DNA of 64,000 nt from UBA8752 sp002172485 (GCA_042089915.1 JBELJZ010000011.1:1-64000), one strand, 5' to 3'; shown: positions 7,494-16,574, counted from the first letter of the stretch. Notes: generated by a model from the letters alone, not told the origin. Translations and numbers: made by a program.

Positions 7494-8441
7494 ATGTCGG
7501 ACACGCCCGCTACAAGGCCTTCCAATGCGCCAGCTGCCCCCTCTGGATGGGGGCTGCGCGTGCTCGGCATCGCCGTACCCTTGGCCGTGGCCGCTGTTTT
7601 GCTCCGCCGCCAACTGGACGCTGTGCCCGCGTCGGCTTGGTCGTGGTCGATCGAGCCGCTGTACTTCATGGCGGCGTTGACTTTGGTTCCGGTGAATTGG
7701 GGGCTCGAAAGCTTCAAGTGGGCGGAACTCATGCCGTGGGGCAAACTCGCAAGCCGGTTCCGACAGGTCTTGTATGGCACCGCCTGGTCGCTCATTGGCC
7801 CCTTGCGCTTGGGCGCGGTGGTGGGCCGGGTGGCGGCCGTCCATCCGCGGCAACGCGGGCAGGCCGTTCGCGCTTTTGCCACGGCCAGCGTGTCCCAGTG
7901 GTGGTGCACCATCACGGCCGCCGGACTGGCCCTCCTCGCCACCGACTGGTGGCTCCTGTCGGCTCCCGTCCTCGGGCTGTCTGCGGTGGTGCTGGGCCTG
8001 TTTTTCGGTTGGTCTCCCACCTTCTGGAAGTGGATCCGCAACACCCGCTGGACACGCCAGTGGCGGGTGGCACGGCGCATCGCCTCCATTCGCCGGCGGC
8101 GGGCGCTCAGTCTCAGCATCCTCCGCTACCTGGTGATGCTGGCCCAATTCGTGCTGCTTCTGTGGGCCTTTGGTCACCTCGACCATGGGGACATCGCCGA
8201 TCAAGTCATGGCCCAGCTCGTGGGCGGAGCGGGCATGTGGGGCCTGACCTCGCTCGCCCCCTTCCCCCTGCTCGGCGACCTCGGCCTTCGCGAAGCCGCG
8301 GCGATGCTCACCCTGCCAGCGCCGCTCCCGGCGGATGCCACTGCCATCGTGGGAGCCACCCTGTCGTTGTGGGTGATCAACCTACTTCTGCCTGCCATCG
8401 TGGGGCTGATCTGGCAATGGTCGGTGTTCCGCCAGCAGTAG
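7494..8441 (+). CDS. Flippase-like polytopic membrane protein (lysylphosphatidylglycerol synthase TM-region type)
   Basis: 315 residues from the ATG at 7494. At least seven hydrophobic segments (about residues 20-37, 55-72, 140-160, 165-185, 220-240, 255-280 and 290-312) and the motif GLTSLAPFPLLGDLGLREAA resemble the UPF0104/AglD transmembrane family (the membrane domain of MprF-like proteins), often found beside glycosyltransferases. The next gene, a GT2 enzyme, overlaps it by 25 nt. Substrate unknown; lipid or lipid-linked sugar handling is an inference from family and neighbours. Confidence 0.65.
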   Translation: MSDTPATRPSNAPAAPSGWGLRVLGIAVPLAVAAVLLRRQLDAVPASAWSWSIEPLYFMAALTLVPVNWGLESFKWAELMPWGKLASRFRQVLYGTAWSLIGPLRLGAVVGRVAAVHPRQRGQAVRAFATASVSQWWCTITAAGLALLATDWWLLSAPVLGLSAVVLGLFFGWSPTFWKWIRNTRWTRQWRVARRIASIRRRRALSLSILRYLVMLAQFVLLLWAFGHLDHGDIADQVMAQLVGGAGMWGLTSLAPFPLLGDLGLREAAAMLTLPAPLPADATAIVGATLSLWVINLLLPAIVGLIWQWSVFRQQ

Positions 8442-9595
8442 ACAACGAACTTGCAAGCGTGTTCATATTGTTTGTCGTCGCCGGTCTGATCCTGCTCGCC
8501 CATGGGGTGCAGGTCCTGCGGTGGCGCAAGGCCATGCAAGCGCCCTTCACCGCGTCCGCGCTCCCTCCTGCACCCCACATCGAACTCACTGTGGTGCTGC
8601 CCGTTCGGAATGAAGCCGACACCCTGCCCCATTTGCTGTCGGACCTCGCACAACAGAACCACCTGCCCAGCGAAGTCTTGGTGATCGACGACGCCTCGGA
8701 CGACGGCACCCCGAACGTGGTCGAGCGCAGGGCATTCCCCTTCTCCATCCGCCTGTTGGCCAACCCCGGGCAGGGGAAGAAAGCCGGTCTGTCGGCCGGC
8801 ATCCGGGAAGCCGCCTCCGATTGGGTGGTGCAAGTCGACGCCGACACCCGGGTGGGGCCCGACGCCCTCGCCGCTGTGGCGGCCGACATCGGGCGGCGCA
8901 CCGAACAAGACGATCCCCTGGACATGGCCTTGCTGCCCCTCCGCCTCGCGCGGGATGCCCAGGGCCCGTCGAGAAGCCGATTCGACCGGCTGCAGGCCTT
9001 GGATTTCGCGGCCATGCAAGGCTGGGCCATCGCCGCAGTAGACCGCAAGCAGGCGGCCATGGCCAGCGGAGGCGGCTGGGTGTGGCGGGCGGCGGCCTTC
9101 CCCCACGACCAACTGCGGCCCGAGCTGCCGAGCGGGGACGACGTGTTTTCACTGACGGCCCTCATCGAGCGGGGCGACCAGGCGCGCGTAGGCCGCATCC
9201 CCGACCGAGCGGCCATGGTCTCCGCCCGTCCGATGGCCACCCTGCCCGAACTCGTGCACCAACGGGTCCGGTGGGGGGCCAAATCCGTCCATTACCCCCA
9301 AGCCCTGTCCGAAGCCAGGCGCGTGGCATGGACCGTCGCGCTGGTGCACGCCGCAGGGCTGGCCCTGTTGGTCGGATCGCCGTGGGTTGGACTGGCCTTC
9401 TGGGCTGTGAAAAGCGCAGTGGACACGGCCTACACGGCGCGGGTGGGACGGGCGTTTCAGCTGTTTTCCGGTGGCCTGTGGCGCAGAGGCATGGACCTCA
9501 TTTGCTTGGCGGTGTTGCACCCGGTTTTCATTGCCACCACCCTCCTTTTGATGCCCTTCCAAACGGCGCGGTGGAAGGGCCGGCCCGCCACCTAA
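8417..9595 (+). CDS. Membrane-associated family 2 glycosyltransferase
   Basis: 392 residues from the ATG at 8417; a GTG at 8459 is the alternative start. Hydrophobic segment near the N terminus (FILFVVAGLILLAHG), then the GT-A core: ELTVVLPVRNEADTLPHLL, EVLVIDDASDDGT, NPGQGKKAGLSAGI and the metal-binding VVQVDADTR. The acceptor region contains SGDDVFSLTALI and QRVRWGAKS, matching the ED/QxxRW-type motifs of processive or lipid-linked GT2 enzymes. Two or three C-terminal membrane segments follow. It sits in the envelope-polysaccharide block; the sugar is not predictable. Confidence 0.85.
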   Translation: MVGVPPAVDNELASVFILFVVAGLILLAHGVQVLRWRKAMQAPFTASALPPAPHIELTVVLPVRNEADTLPHLLSDLAQQNHLPSEVLVIDDASDDGTPNVVERRAFPFSIRLLANPGQGKKAGLSAGIREAASDWVVQVDADTRVGPDALAAVAADIGRRTEQDDPLDMALLPLRLARDAQGPSRSRFDRLQALDFAAMQGWAIAAVDRKQAAMASGGGWVWRAAAFPHDQLRPELPSGDDVFSLTALIERGDQARVGRIPDRAAMVSARPMATLPELVHQRVRWGAKSVHYPQALSEARRVAWTVALVHAAGLALLVGSPWVGLAFWAVKSAVDTAYTARVGRAFQLFSGGLWRRGMDLICLAVLHPVFIATTLLLMPFQTARWKGRPAT

Positions 9596-9600
9596 TTTGC
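9593..9600 (+). promoter_or_regulatory. -7-like element TAATTTGC before the DppC-like gene
   Basis: Overlaps the TAA stop of the GT2 gene and ends 4 nt before the GTG start at 9605, the spacing seen at many other starts in the window. Confidence 0.35.
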
Positions 9601-9604
9601 CCCT

Positions 9605-10498
9605 GTGCAGACGGTCATCGCCTTCTTCCGACGCGAGCCTGCCGCCCTCCTCGGCGCGGCTTGGATTGCGCTGTGGACAGCGATCGCCCTGACCAGCGCG
9701 ATGTGGCGACCGGACCCGAGCCAGTATGCCAACGACCAGCACCTCGAATGGTCGATGCTGCCGCCGGGCGCCACCGTAGACCTGGACAACGGGGGCATCG
9801 CGGAGAACACCTTGCCCACCCGCACCTTCTGGCTGGGCACCGACCGGTTCGGGCGCGACTACCTATCTCGGCTGGTGGCCGGATCCGGCCTGTCGCTGCT
9901 CGTGGGCCTCGTGGCGGTCTTCCTGTCGCTGCTCATCGGAGTCCCGCTGGGCGCCTTTGCCGGCTACCTCGGCGGGCGATTCGACGCCGTGGTGAGCTGG
10001 CTACTGCAAGTCGTCTGGAGCATTCCGACGCTGCTGCTCGTCTTGGCCATCACCTTGGCCTTTGGCAAGGGATTCGAACAAGTCTTTCTCGCCATCGGCC
10101 TGTCCATGTGGGTGGAAGTCGCCCGTGTGGTGCGGGGCCAGACCCTCGCTCTGCGGCACATCGAATGGGTCGAAGCCGGCCGCGTCCTCGGTTTGTCCAC
10201 CCCACGCATCGTGTTGGGCCACATTCTGCCCAACCTCGCCGGCCCCATTGCGGTCATCGCCAGCGCGAATTTTGCCGCCGCCATCCTCATCGAAGCCGGA
10301 CTCAGCTTCATGGGCGTGGGGGCCCAAATTCCCATGCCCAGTTGGGGCAACCTCATCCGCGACCACTACAGCAGCATCCTAACCGGCCACGCGCACCTCG
10401 CCCTGTTGCCCGGGGCGTGCATCGTCGGACTCGTACTCGCCTTCAACGCCCTGTCCAACGCCCTCGCCCGCGCGTCCTCCCGACGCGGTGCGTCCTAA
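9605..10498 (+). CDS. ABC transporter permease, DppC/OppC type
   Basis: 297 residues from a GTG at 9605. Inner-membrane permease of the peptide/nickel importer family. Family marks: the N-terminal helix, then FWLGTDRFGRDYLSRLVAGS, six membrane spans, and the EAA loop VEAGRVLGLSTPRIVLGHILPN; GLSFMGVGAQIPMPSWGNLI is the typical DppC tail. No DppB partner, ATPase or binding protein is adjacent, so it is an orphan here; the partner genes may be elsewhere. Possible substrates are peptides, nickel or other solutes. Confidence 0.85.
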   Translation: MQTVIAFFRREPAALLGAAWIALWTAIALTSAMWRPDPSQYANDQHLEWSMLPPGATVDLDNGGIAENTLPTRTFWLGTDRFGRDYLSRLVAGSGLSLLVGLVAVFLSLLIGVPLGAFAGYLGGRFDAVVSWLLQVVWSIPTLLLVLAITLAFGKGFEQVFLAIGLSMWVEVARVVRGQTLALRHIEWVEAGRVLGLSTPRIVLGHILPNLAGPIAVIASANFAAAILIEAGLSFMGVGAQIPMPSWGNLIRDHYSSILTGHAHLALLPGACIVGLVLAFNALSNALARASSRRGAS

Positions 10499-10503
10499 CT
10501 TTC
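10496..10503 (+). promoter_or_regulatory. -7-like element TAACTTTC before the GDP-fucose synthase gene
   Basis: Overlaps the permease stop codon and ends 5 nt before the ATG at 10509; one mismatch to TAnnTTTG. Confidence 0.4.
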
Positions 10504-10508
10504 CACGG

Positions 10509-11453
10509 ATGAACGCCGATTCCCGCATCTACGTCGCCGGTCACCGCGGCATGGTCGGTCAAGCCCTCTGCCGGGCCCTGGCCCAAGCTGGGCTGCCCGC
10601 CCCCATCACTTTCACGAGTGCAGACCTCGACCTGCGGGACCAGGCGGCCGTCCGCGCCATGATGGAGAAAGAGCGCCCGACGCACGTCTTCGTCGCGGCG
10701 GCCAAGGTGGGGGGCATCCACGCCAACAATGTGATGCGCGCGGAATTCCTGTACGACAACCTCATGATCGAGGCCAACCTCATCCATACCGCCCATGAAG
10801 TGGGCGTGGAGAAGTTGCTCTTCCTCGGGTCAAGCTGCATTTACCCCAAGCTCGCCACGCAGCCCCTGACCGAATCGGCCCTCCTCACAGGTGCACTGGA
10901 GCCCACCAACGAGCCCTATGCCATCGCCAAAATCGCCGGCATCAAGCTCTGCGAAGCCTACCGCGACCAGTACGGGGCCAACTTCATTTCGGCCATGCCG
11001 ACCAACCTCTACGGACCCGGCGACAACTACGACCTCCAGAACAGCCACGTGGTGCCGGCCCTACTGCGCAAATTCCATGAAGCCAAGGCCTCGGGCGCAG
11101 CCACCGTCACCTGCTGGGGGTCCGGCTCGCCCCGCCGGGAATTCCTGCACGTCGACGACCTCGCCGCAGCTTGCCTGTTTCTCATGGAGGATTACGACGG
11201 GCGCGATTTCGTCAACGTCGGCACTGGGGAAGACCTGCCCATCCAAGAGCTCGCGGAGATGATCGCCCGGATTGTCGGGTTTGAAGGGGACATCGTCTGG
11301 GACACGGACAAACCCGACGGCACCCATCGCAAACTCATGGATTGCGAACGGATTCACGCCCTGGGGTGGCATCACTGCATTGCCCTCGAAGACGGACTCC
11401 GGACCGTGTATGAGGAATACCGCCAGAATCCGGACGCCGCCCGCGCCAAATGA
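10509..11453 (+). CDS. fcl: GDP-L-fucose synthase
   Basis: 314 residues. Epimerase/reductase converting GDP-4-keto-6-deoxymannose to GDP-L-fucose with NADPH. Extended SDR fold: YVAGHRGMVGQAL nucleotide loop at residues 7-19, AAKVGGIHANN, the catalytic Ser in FLGSSCIYPK, and YAIAKIAG with the Tyr-x3-Lys pair. MPTNLYGPGDNYD and EFLHVDDLA are subfamily marks. The preceding enzyme, gmd, lies 18.5 kb away at 29939. A Wzi-like gene overlaps its end by 4 nt. Confidence 0.96.
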   Translation: MNADSRIYVAGHRGMVGQALCRALAQAGLPAPITFTSADLDLRDQAAVRAMMEKERPTHVFVAAAKVGGIHANNVMRAEFLYDNLMIEANLIHTAHEVGVEKLLFLGSSCIYPKLATQPLTESALLTGALEPTNEPYAIAKIAGIKLCEAYRDQYGANFISAMPTNLYGPGDNYDLQNSHVVPALLRKFHEAKASGAATVTCWGSGSPRREFLHVDDLAAACLFLMEDYDGRDFVNVGTGEDLPIQELAEMIARIVGFEGDIVWDTDKPDGTHRKLMDCERIHALGWHHCIALEDGLRTVYEEYRQNPDAARAK

Positions 11454-12958
11454 TCCTGCGTGCTGCCTTGGCCTTGATGGCCATCCTCTCTGGATTTGCG
11501 GCGCAAGCCCAGATCATGGTGCCGGACCGATTGCCGGATGGCCGCCGCCAACCTGTCCTGAACACGCCAGCCGAGCGGGGCACCTTGCCCTTCGACTCTT
11601 TGCGCACCCTGCCGGCCGACCACGGCGGCCGCGAGACATGGTGGCACCGGCACGCGCTGTTCGAGGAAGGTCCGATCACGGTGGCCCTCGATCCGGCGCT
11701 GGACATCGCCCGCGAAGGGCGCTACCGGCCTGGGATGGACGGGGAAGAGACGCTCCAAACCGGCCACCGCAACGTGCGTGGGGTGCGCTACGCGGGCCAT
11801 GTGGACAACGTGGTGCGGTTCGGGGGGACCGTGCTGGAGATGCAGCGCCTGCTCGTGGGACCGGATGCCGAATACGTGGCCGCCACCGGACGGTATCCCG
11901 GCATGGGTCCGGGCAAAGTCCGCCCGGCGGAAGGGGGCCTGAACGCCATGGACCACAGCCTCGCAGAGATCTGGTTTGACGCGCATCCAACCGATCGCTT
12001 GCGGGTCCAATGGGGCCTGGGAAGCACGGGAATGGGGCCCGGCATCCGCAACCTCCTGTGGAGTGCCGGCCGTGCACCGGCGCCTTACCTCCTCCTCGAG
12101 GCGGACTTGGGACGCGGTTGGACCTACCGCTGGGCCCAGTCCCGCCAACGCGGCCTCGAACGGTTGCCGGCCAACGGTGCGCGTGAGGGCCGCTACCATC
12201 CGCTCGGACTCGGGCTCCGCAGCCTCACCAAGTCGTGGACCTTTTCGGACCACAGCCTCCACGTATCGGTGGTGTCTGCCCGATGGACCGACGCCCTGAA
12301 CCGCGGAACCGACCGCAGAGGCTGGCAAGATTGGTCGGCGGCCCTCGCTCCCTGGCACGTCCCCTCCGGCGAACGCCCTTGGTTCATCGGGGGCCACGAC
12401 GGCGTGGACGTGCAATGGCGACGCCCACACTCCACCTGGTACGGACAATTCAGGATGAACCCCGATCGCTTGACCAGCCTGACGGATGCCCTCGACCTGC
12501 AAGCGTCCCGACAGACCTTCATGGTGGGCCACGTGCGCCATGGAGAGCGGTGGACGGTGTGGACCGAATGGGCCCCCACCGCCGGGTCCATGATGCAAGA
12601 CCTGGACCCCAACCTACCGCATGATCTTCTGGGCATCCAAGACGCCTCACCTTGGCGCACGTCCTGGCGACAAGGGGCAGAATGGCGGCTTGGGGGGTGG
12701 ACCCTCGCTACAGAGTTCGCCCAACTGCACGATGGGACTTGGAGCTGGAAAAACATCCTTTCAGTGCCTTCCGCCAGCGTAGATCCGACCCCTCATGGCG
12801 TTCGAAAGCAGCGGTCGAACCAATGGCCCAACCGGTGGTGGCCCGGCTTGGTGCCGTGGTCCCCGTTTGTCTCCAACACCACATTATTCGGAACAAACAC
12901 GCGATTTTGGAGCGCAGGACTCACCAGCCCCCTGTTTGCCCGTCGTCAGGTGTTTTGA
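11450..12958 (+). CDS. Wzi/RemB-like outer-membrane beta-barrel protein
   Basis: 502 residues with an N-terminal signal peptide (residues 1-20, cleavage near AAQAQ). The mature part is a long run of amphipathic strands. HPTDRLRVQWGLGSTGMG followed by GIRNLLWSAGRAPAPYLLLE matches the region of Wzi-family capsule-assembly proteins where the barrel is described as surface-organising. It starts inside the fcl gene (ATGA overlap) and precedes a WecA-like gene, so a role in anchoring or organising surface polysaccharide is likely. In gliding Flavobacteriia a related protein, RemB, affects motility. Assignment is by motif and context, not by full alignment. Confidence 0.6.
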   Translation: MILRAALALMAILSGFAAQAQIMVPDRLPDGRRQPVLNTPAERGTLPFDSLRTLPADHGGRETWWHRHALFEEGPITVALDPALDIAREGRYRPGMDGEETLQTGHRNVRGVRYAGHVDNVVRFGGTVLEMQRLLVGPDAEYVAATGRYPGMGPGKVRPAEGGLNAMDHSLAEIWFDAHPTDRLRVQWGLGSTGMGPGIRNLLWSAGRAPAPYLLLEADLGRGWTYRWAQSRQRGLERLPANGAREGRYHPLGLGLRSLTKSWTFSDHSLHVSVVSARWTDALNRGTDRRGWQDWSAALAPWHVPSGERPWFIGGHDGVDVQWRRPHSTWYGQFRMNPDRLTSLTDALDLQASRQTFMVGHVRHGERWTVWTEWAPTAGSMMQDLDPNLPHDLLGIQDASPWRTSWRQGAEWRLGGWTLATEFAQLHDGTWSWKNILSVPSASVDPTPHGVRKQRSNQWPNRWWPGLVPWSPFVSNTTLFGTNTRFWSAGLTSPLFARRQVF

Positions 12959-13048
12959 GAAAGACGTGTAGGAATCTGCCCTCTCACAAACCATCGGTAA
13001 CCGGAACAGGACCACAGTCGTTAAATAGCAGACACATAGCCCCACTTT

Positions 13049-14134
13049 ATGAGCTCCTTTATCATGTCTGCCGCCATCATCGCATTTGCCATTGTGATGC
13101 TGGGCATGCCTTCACTGATCCGGCTCGCCGTTCAGAAAAATCTGCTCGACGAGCCTCTCGAGGACCGAAAGGTTCACCAGCGAAGTGTGCCCCGCCTGGG
13201 CGGAGTGTTGGTGTTCATCGCGACCTTGGTGACCACCACGGCCATGGTGACACCAGAAGGCCCCACCGCCATCGCCTTCCTGCGATTGGCTGCGGGCACC
13301 ACAGTCCTCTTCTTCCTCGGCCTCAAGGACGACCTGTCCGACCTCGATCCCCTGAAAAAATTGGCCGTACAATTGATCGTCGGCCTGATCCTCATCCTGG
13401 GCGGCGGATTCGCCATCCAAGATTTCGGCGGGTTGTTCGGCCTCGGCACCATTGGAACGGTCCCTTCCGTACTCTTCTCCCTGTTCGTGTACGTGGTTGT
13501 GGTCAACGCGGTCAACCTCATCGACGGCATTGACACCCTCGCCAGCGGCTACGGTCTGCTCGCCACCATCGCGGGTGCCATGTGGTTCGGGTTTACTGGT
13601 CAACCCGACCTGGCGACACTGTGCTTGGCACTGAGCGGGGCATTGGCAGGCTTCATCGTGTTCAACATCAGCCCCGCCCGCATCTTTCTGGGAGACAGTG
13701 GCTCCCTCGTGTTGGGCATGATGCTCTACGTCATCGCGACCGGCGTCATCTCTACACCAGCTGAGCTGGTGCCGTCCATGTGGGACCACCGCTCCATGCC
13801 GGTTTTGGCCATGACGTTGTTGGCCTACCCCCTTGTAGACACCCTTCGCGCCTTCTCCCTGCGCCTGGCTCAGGGACGTTCCCCATTCTCACCTGACCGC
13901 AGCCACATCCACCACCGCTTGCTGGAATTGGGATTGACCCACCTGCAAGCCGCTTTGACCATCCACCTCTATTCGGCTGGCATGGTCGCCCTCGGATTCT
14001 GCATGCCCGCCATGGATGTGACGGCCGCCTTCTTCATTCTGCTGGGCGTGGCCTTCTCGCTGCCCCTGGTTGTCTGGGCCATCGGCAAGCTTCGTCCGAC
14101 CAAGGCAGTGAACACTGCGGCCCGCACGACCTGA
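13049..14134 (+). CDS. wecA: Undecaprenyl-phosphate sugar-1-phosphate transferase, WecA/TagO/MraY family
   Basis: 361 residues, about ten membrane segments. Transfers a HexNAc-1-phosphate from a UDP-sugar to undecaprenyl phosphate, starting a surface polysaccharide or O-antigen-type glycan. Family marks: the cytoplasmic DDLSDLDPLKK, the Asp-rich NAVNLIDGIDTLASG, FLGDSGSLVLG, and the WecA-type DRSHIHHRLLELG loop rather than the MraY loop. The 90 nt before it (12959-13048) are somewhat AT-richer and hold no gene I can support. It lies between two Wzi/RemB-like barrels. Confidence 0.9.
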   Translation: MSSFIMSAAIIAFAIVMLGMPSLIRLAVQKNLLDEPLEDRKVHQRSVPRLGGVLVFIATLVTTTAMVTPEGPTAIAFLRLAAGTTVLFFLGLKDDLSDLDPLKKLAVQLIVGLILILGGGFAIQDFGGLFGLGTIGTVPSVLFSLFVYVVVVNAVNLIDGIDTLASGYGLLATIAGAMWFGFTGQPDLATLCLALSGALAGFIVFNISPARIFLGDSGSLVLGMMLYVIATGVISTPAELVPSMWDHRSMPVLAMTLLAYPLVDTLRAFSLRLAQGRSPFSPDRSHIHHRLLELGLTHLQAALTIHLYSAGMVALGFCMPAMDVTAAFFILLGVAFSLPLVVWAIGKLRPTKAVNTAARTT

Positions 14135-14154
14135 AGCGGCTCACTGGCGGCCGC

Positions 14155-14162
14155 TAGGTTTG
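14155..14162 (+). promoter_or_regulatory. -7 element TAGGTTTG of the second Wzi/RemB-like gene
   Basis: Perfect match to TAnnTTTG, with exactly 4 nt (CACC) before the ATG at 14167. If the start site is the usual few bases downstream of the element, the mRNA would begin at or next to the start codon. Confidence 0.6.
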
Positions 14163-14166
14163 CACC

Positions 14167-15618
14167 ATGTCACGGCCCCTGCTCTTTTTCTGGTTGACCT
14201 GTGCCCAAATGGCACTGGCCCAATCCGATTCGGCGTTCGTGCAGGTGACCACCCGGCCCGACACCGCACAACATGCGATCGTCCTCGGCGCAGAGCTCGG
14301 CCGATGGGGCGGCACGGTGTGGCGCGCTGACGGCGGATCCACCGAAGCCGCCATGGCCTTTGCCGGTGCCTTGACCCTTCGCGCCAGTCAGCCCACTTGG
14401 ACTTTGCTGGTACGTTACGATGCCATTCGGGGTGCAGGCACCCGGCTTGACCGCTGGGCCGAAGCCGGATATGACCGACGTCAGAACGACGGCCACATGG
14501 CCACCCGGCTCCGCGGACGGTGGGCATGGACCCCGCTGCCCAGCGTGCGCATCGAAGCCGGCCGGGACACCCTGCACGAGGGCTTCGGCCGCCGATCTCT
14601 GTTTCGCGGCGGGCAAGCGGCTCCCACCCCTTTCCTGCAAGTGGACCTCGATGGTGGTGGACGGCTCCGCTACCGCCACCGCATCGAAGCCCTGCAAAGC
14701 CGGGCGCACATCCATTGCTGGACCGGGGCGACCGGCGACCCCCGCACGTGGGTGCCCCCGACAGGCCCCCTGCGGAACGGCATCGACCGCATGGTGGTCT
14801 CCCACCGCCTCGAGCTCGAGCTCGGGAAGCGCATCAAGGGCGCCCTGTGGGGCGCAGTCGTTTGGAACACCAGCGGCCGGGAGCGGGGGTTCGAGCCGCA
14901 TTACCTCCTTCCCCTCACCAGCCTCCGGCCCACCGAGTTCGTGCAAGGCAGTTCCGACAATGCCCTCGTGGGGGTAGAAGGCCAGCTGCAGCTGGGTCAA
15001 GGCGTTCCCGAGCGACCGCGTCATCTGTACGGCCAGTTCCTGCTGGACGAGCTCATCGTGTCCGAACTGCTTGGCGGAACGGAGTGGTGGGGCAACAAAT
15101 ACGGGCTGCTGGGGGGGCTGCTGTGGACAACCCGCTGGGGCGGATGGCGCATCGAAGGGGCGGCCGTGCGGCCCTGGACGTACAGCCATTACACCCCCTC
15201 ATCGGCCTATCTCCACGGTCTCACGCCGCTCGCCCATCCGCTCGGGGCCAACTTCGTCGAGGGCTGCGTGGAAGGACACTGGCGACATGGCGATTGGAAG
15301 GTAACCACCCGGGTGACGCACTCGGTGCGCGGAGACGACACCGCGGGCGATGCCCCCACCGGGTCGCTGCCGCAAGTGGGCGACATCGACCGCACCGCCG
15401 ACTCGTATTCGTGGTTGAACGGCACCGCGCGCAAACGCTGGATGAGCATCGTGGATGTGGGGCGCCGGATCGACCTCGGAGGCGGGGTCGACATCACCGC
15501 GTTCGCGCAAGTCGCCCACGGCCGTGAAACCGCCCCCGTGGCACCGGCTCCGACAGCAGAATGGTGGCTGTCCTTCGGATTGCGCTCCGCAGGCCCCTTC
15601 CTCGGGGCGGATTGGTGA
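14167..15618 (+). CDS. RemB/Wzi-family outer-membrane beta-barrel protein
   Basis: 483 residues; signal peptide residues 1-18 (MALAQ cleavage). The clearest of the two Wzi-like barrels. EAGRDTLHEGFGRRSLFRGG corresponds to the conserved loop of Wzi proteins, and the set YGQFLLDELIVSE, WGNKYGLLGGLLW, RPWTYSHYTPSSAYLHGL and PLAHPLGANFVEG matches the RemB group of gliding Bacteroidota. It has its own perfect -7 element and follows the WecA-like gene. Probable role: outer-membrane organisation of surface polysaccharide or motility-linked adhesion; direct function untested here. Confidence 0.75.
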   Translation: MSRPLLFFWLTCAQMALAQSDSAFVQVTTRPDTAQHAIVLGAELGRWGGTVWRADGGSTEAAMAFAGALTLRASQPTWTLLVRYDAIRGAGTRLDRWAEAGYDRRQNDGHMATRLRGRWAWTPLPSVRIEAGRDTLHEGFGRRSLFRGGQAAPTPFLQVDLDGGGRLRYRHRIEALQSRAHIHCWTGATGDPRTWVPPTGPLRNGIDRMVVSHRLELELGKRIKGALWGAVVWNTSGRERGFEPHYLLPLTSLRPTEFVQGSSDNALVGVEGQLQLGQGVPERPRHLYGQFLLDELIVSELLGGTEWWGNKYGLLGGLLWTTRWGGWRIEGAAVRPWTYSHYTPSSAYLHGLTPLAHPLGANFVEGCVEGHWRHGDWKVTTRVTHSVRGDDTAGDAPTGSLPQVGDIDRTADSYSWLNGTARKRWMSIVDVGRRIDLGGGVDITAFAQVAHGRETAPVAPAPTAEWWLSFGLRSAGPFLGADW

Positions 15619-15626
15619 CCCCGGTT

Positions 15627-15634
15627 TAATTTTG
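15627..15634 (+). promoter_or_regulatory. -7 element TAATTTTG of the heme O synthase/oxidase operon
   Basis: Perfect TAnnTTTG match, 9 nt before the ATG at 15644, at the head of the run from heme O synthase to the small CxxC protein. Confidence 0.6.
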
Positions 15635-15643
15635 CCGTCCGCC

Positions 15644-16531
15644 ATGTCGGCTTCCCCTTCCCCCTCCCCGACCTTGTTGAAAGACCTCGCGGTCCTGTTC
15701 AAATTGCGCCTCGGCACCTTCGTCGTCCTGAGCGCCGTGCTGGGGTGGTTCATGGGCACCGACAGCATCGGCCTCATTCCCTTTCTCGAGCTCACCGTCG
15801 GCGGTTACCTCCTCACGGGCGCCTCCAATGGCTTCAACCAGATTCTGGAAAAGGACGCCGACGCCAAAATGGGGCGCACTGCGGGCCGTCCGCTGCCCAC
15901 CGGCCGGATGAGCGTCCGCGCCGCGGCCACCTGGTCCACGCTGGCCGGCCTGCTTGGATTGGCGGCCCTGTTCCACCTCGGGATTAAAGCCGGTCTGCTC
16001 GGCCTGCTCGCCATCGCGAGCTATGTCCTGGCCTACACGCCACTAAAGAGCCGCACCGGATTCAGCGTCCTCGTCGGGGCCATCCCGGGGGCCATCCCCC
16101 CCATGCTCGGCTACGTCGCCGCCACCCACAAATTCGGGATCGAGCCCGGCACCTTGTTTGCAGTGCAATTCATGTGGCAATTCCCCCACTTCTGGGCCAT
16201 CGCTTGGGTCGCGCACGAAGACTACCTCAAGGCGGGCTACAAAATGCTGCCCTTCAAGGAGGGTCGCAGCGATGCGAGCGCCCGACAAATCCTGCTGTAC
16301 ACCGCCCTGTGCATCCCTGCGAGCCTGTTGCCGTGGGCGCTGCCCGGCGCATCGACCATGGTGGGCAATATCGCCTTCGTGGTGGCCATCTTCGCCGGCC
16401 TCGGCTTCCTCGTTCCCGCCTTCAAACTGTGGCGGAGTCTGGATGTTAAGGATGCCCGGCAATTGATGTTCGCGAGCTTCCTGTACCTCCCGGTGGTGCA
16501 GGTCACGTACGTTCTGGACAAACTCCCTTGA
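15644..16531 (+). CDS. cyoE: Heme O synthase (protoheme IX farnesyltransferase)
   Basis: 295 residues, UbiA-type polyprenyltransferase with about nine membrane segments. Adds a farnesyl group to protoheme, giving heme O for heme-copper oxidases. The diagnostic motif NGFNQILEKDADAKMGRT followed by GRPLPTGR is at about residues 63-87, and the second Asp-type loop reads YTPLKSRTGFSVLVGAIPGA. Equivalent names: ctaB, coxE-type. The ATG at 15644 follows a perfect -7 element. Two COX3-family genes follow, consistent with a role in cytochrome oxidase maturation. Confidence 0.96.
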   Translation: MSASPSPSPTLLKDLAVLFKLRLGTFVVLSAVLGWFMGTDSIGLIPFLELTVGGYLLTGASNGFNQILEKDADAKMGRTAGRPLPTGRMSVRAAATWSTLAGLLGLAALFHLGIKAGLLGLLAIASYVLAYTPLKSRTGFSVLVGAIPGAIPPMLGYVAATHKFGIEPGTLFAVQFMWQFPHFWAIAWVAHEDYLKAGYKMLPFKEGRSDASARQILLYTALCIPASLLPWALPGASTMVGNIAFVVAIFAGLGFLVPAFKLWRSLDVKDARQLMFASFLYLPVVQVTYVLDKLP

Positions 16532-16574
16532 ACCCAAACGGGCCACACCGGTTTCAACCGCACACCCCTGATTC

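Noticed and set aside
7401..8204. Upstream extension of the ruvC reading frame
   Set aside because: It would overlap most of the flippase-like gene on the other strand; the GTG at 7400 gives the normal RuvC N terminus.
12959..13048. AT-richer gap between the first Wzi-like gene and the WecA-like gene as a possible small gene or RNA
   Set aside because: No convincing reading frame, terminator or promoter match; only a short palindrome, not enough to call a feature.
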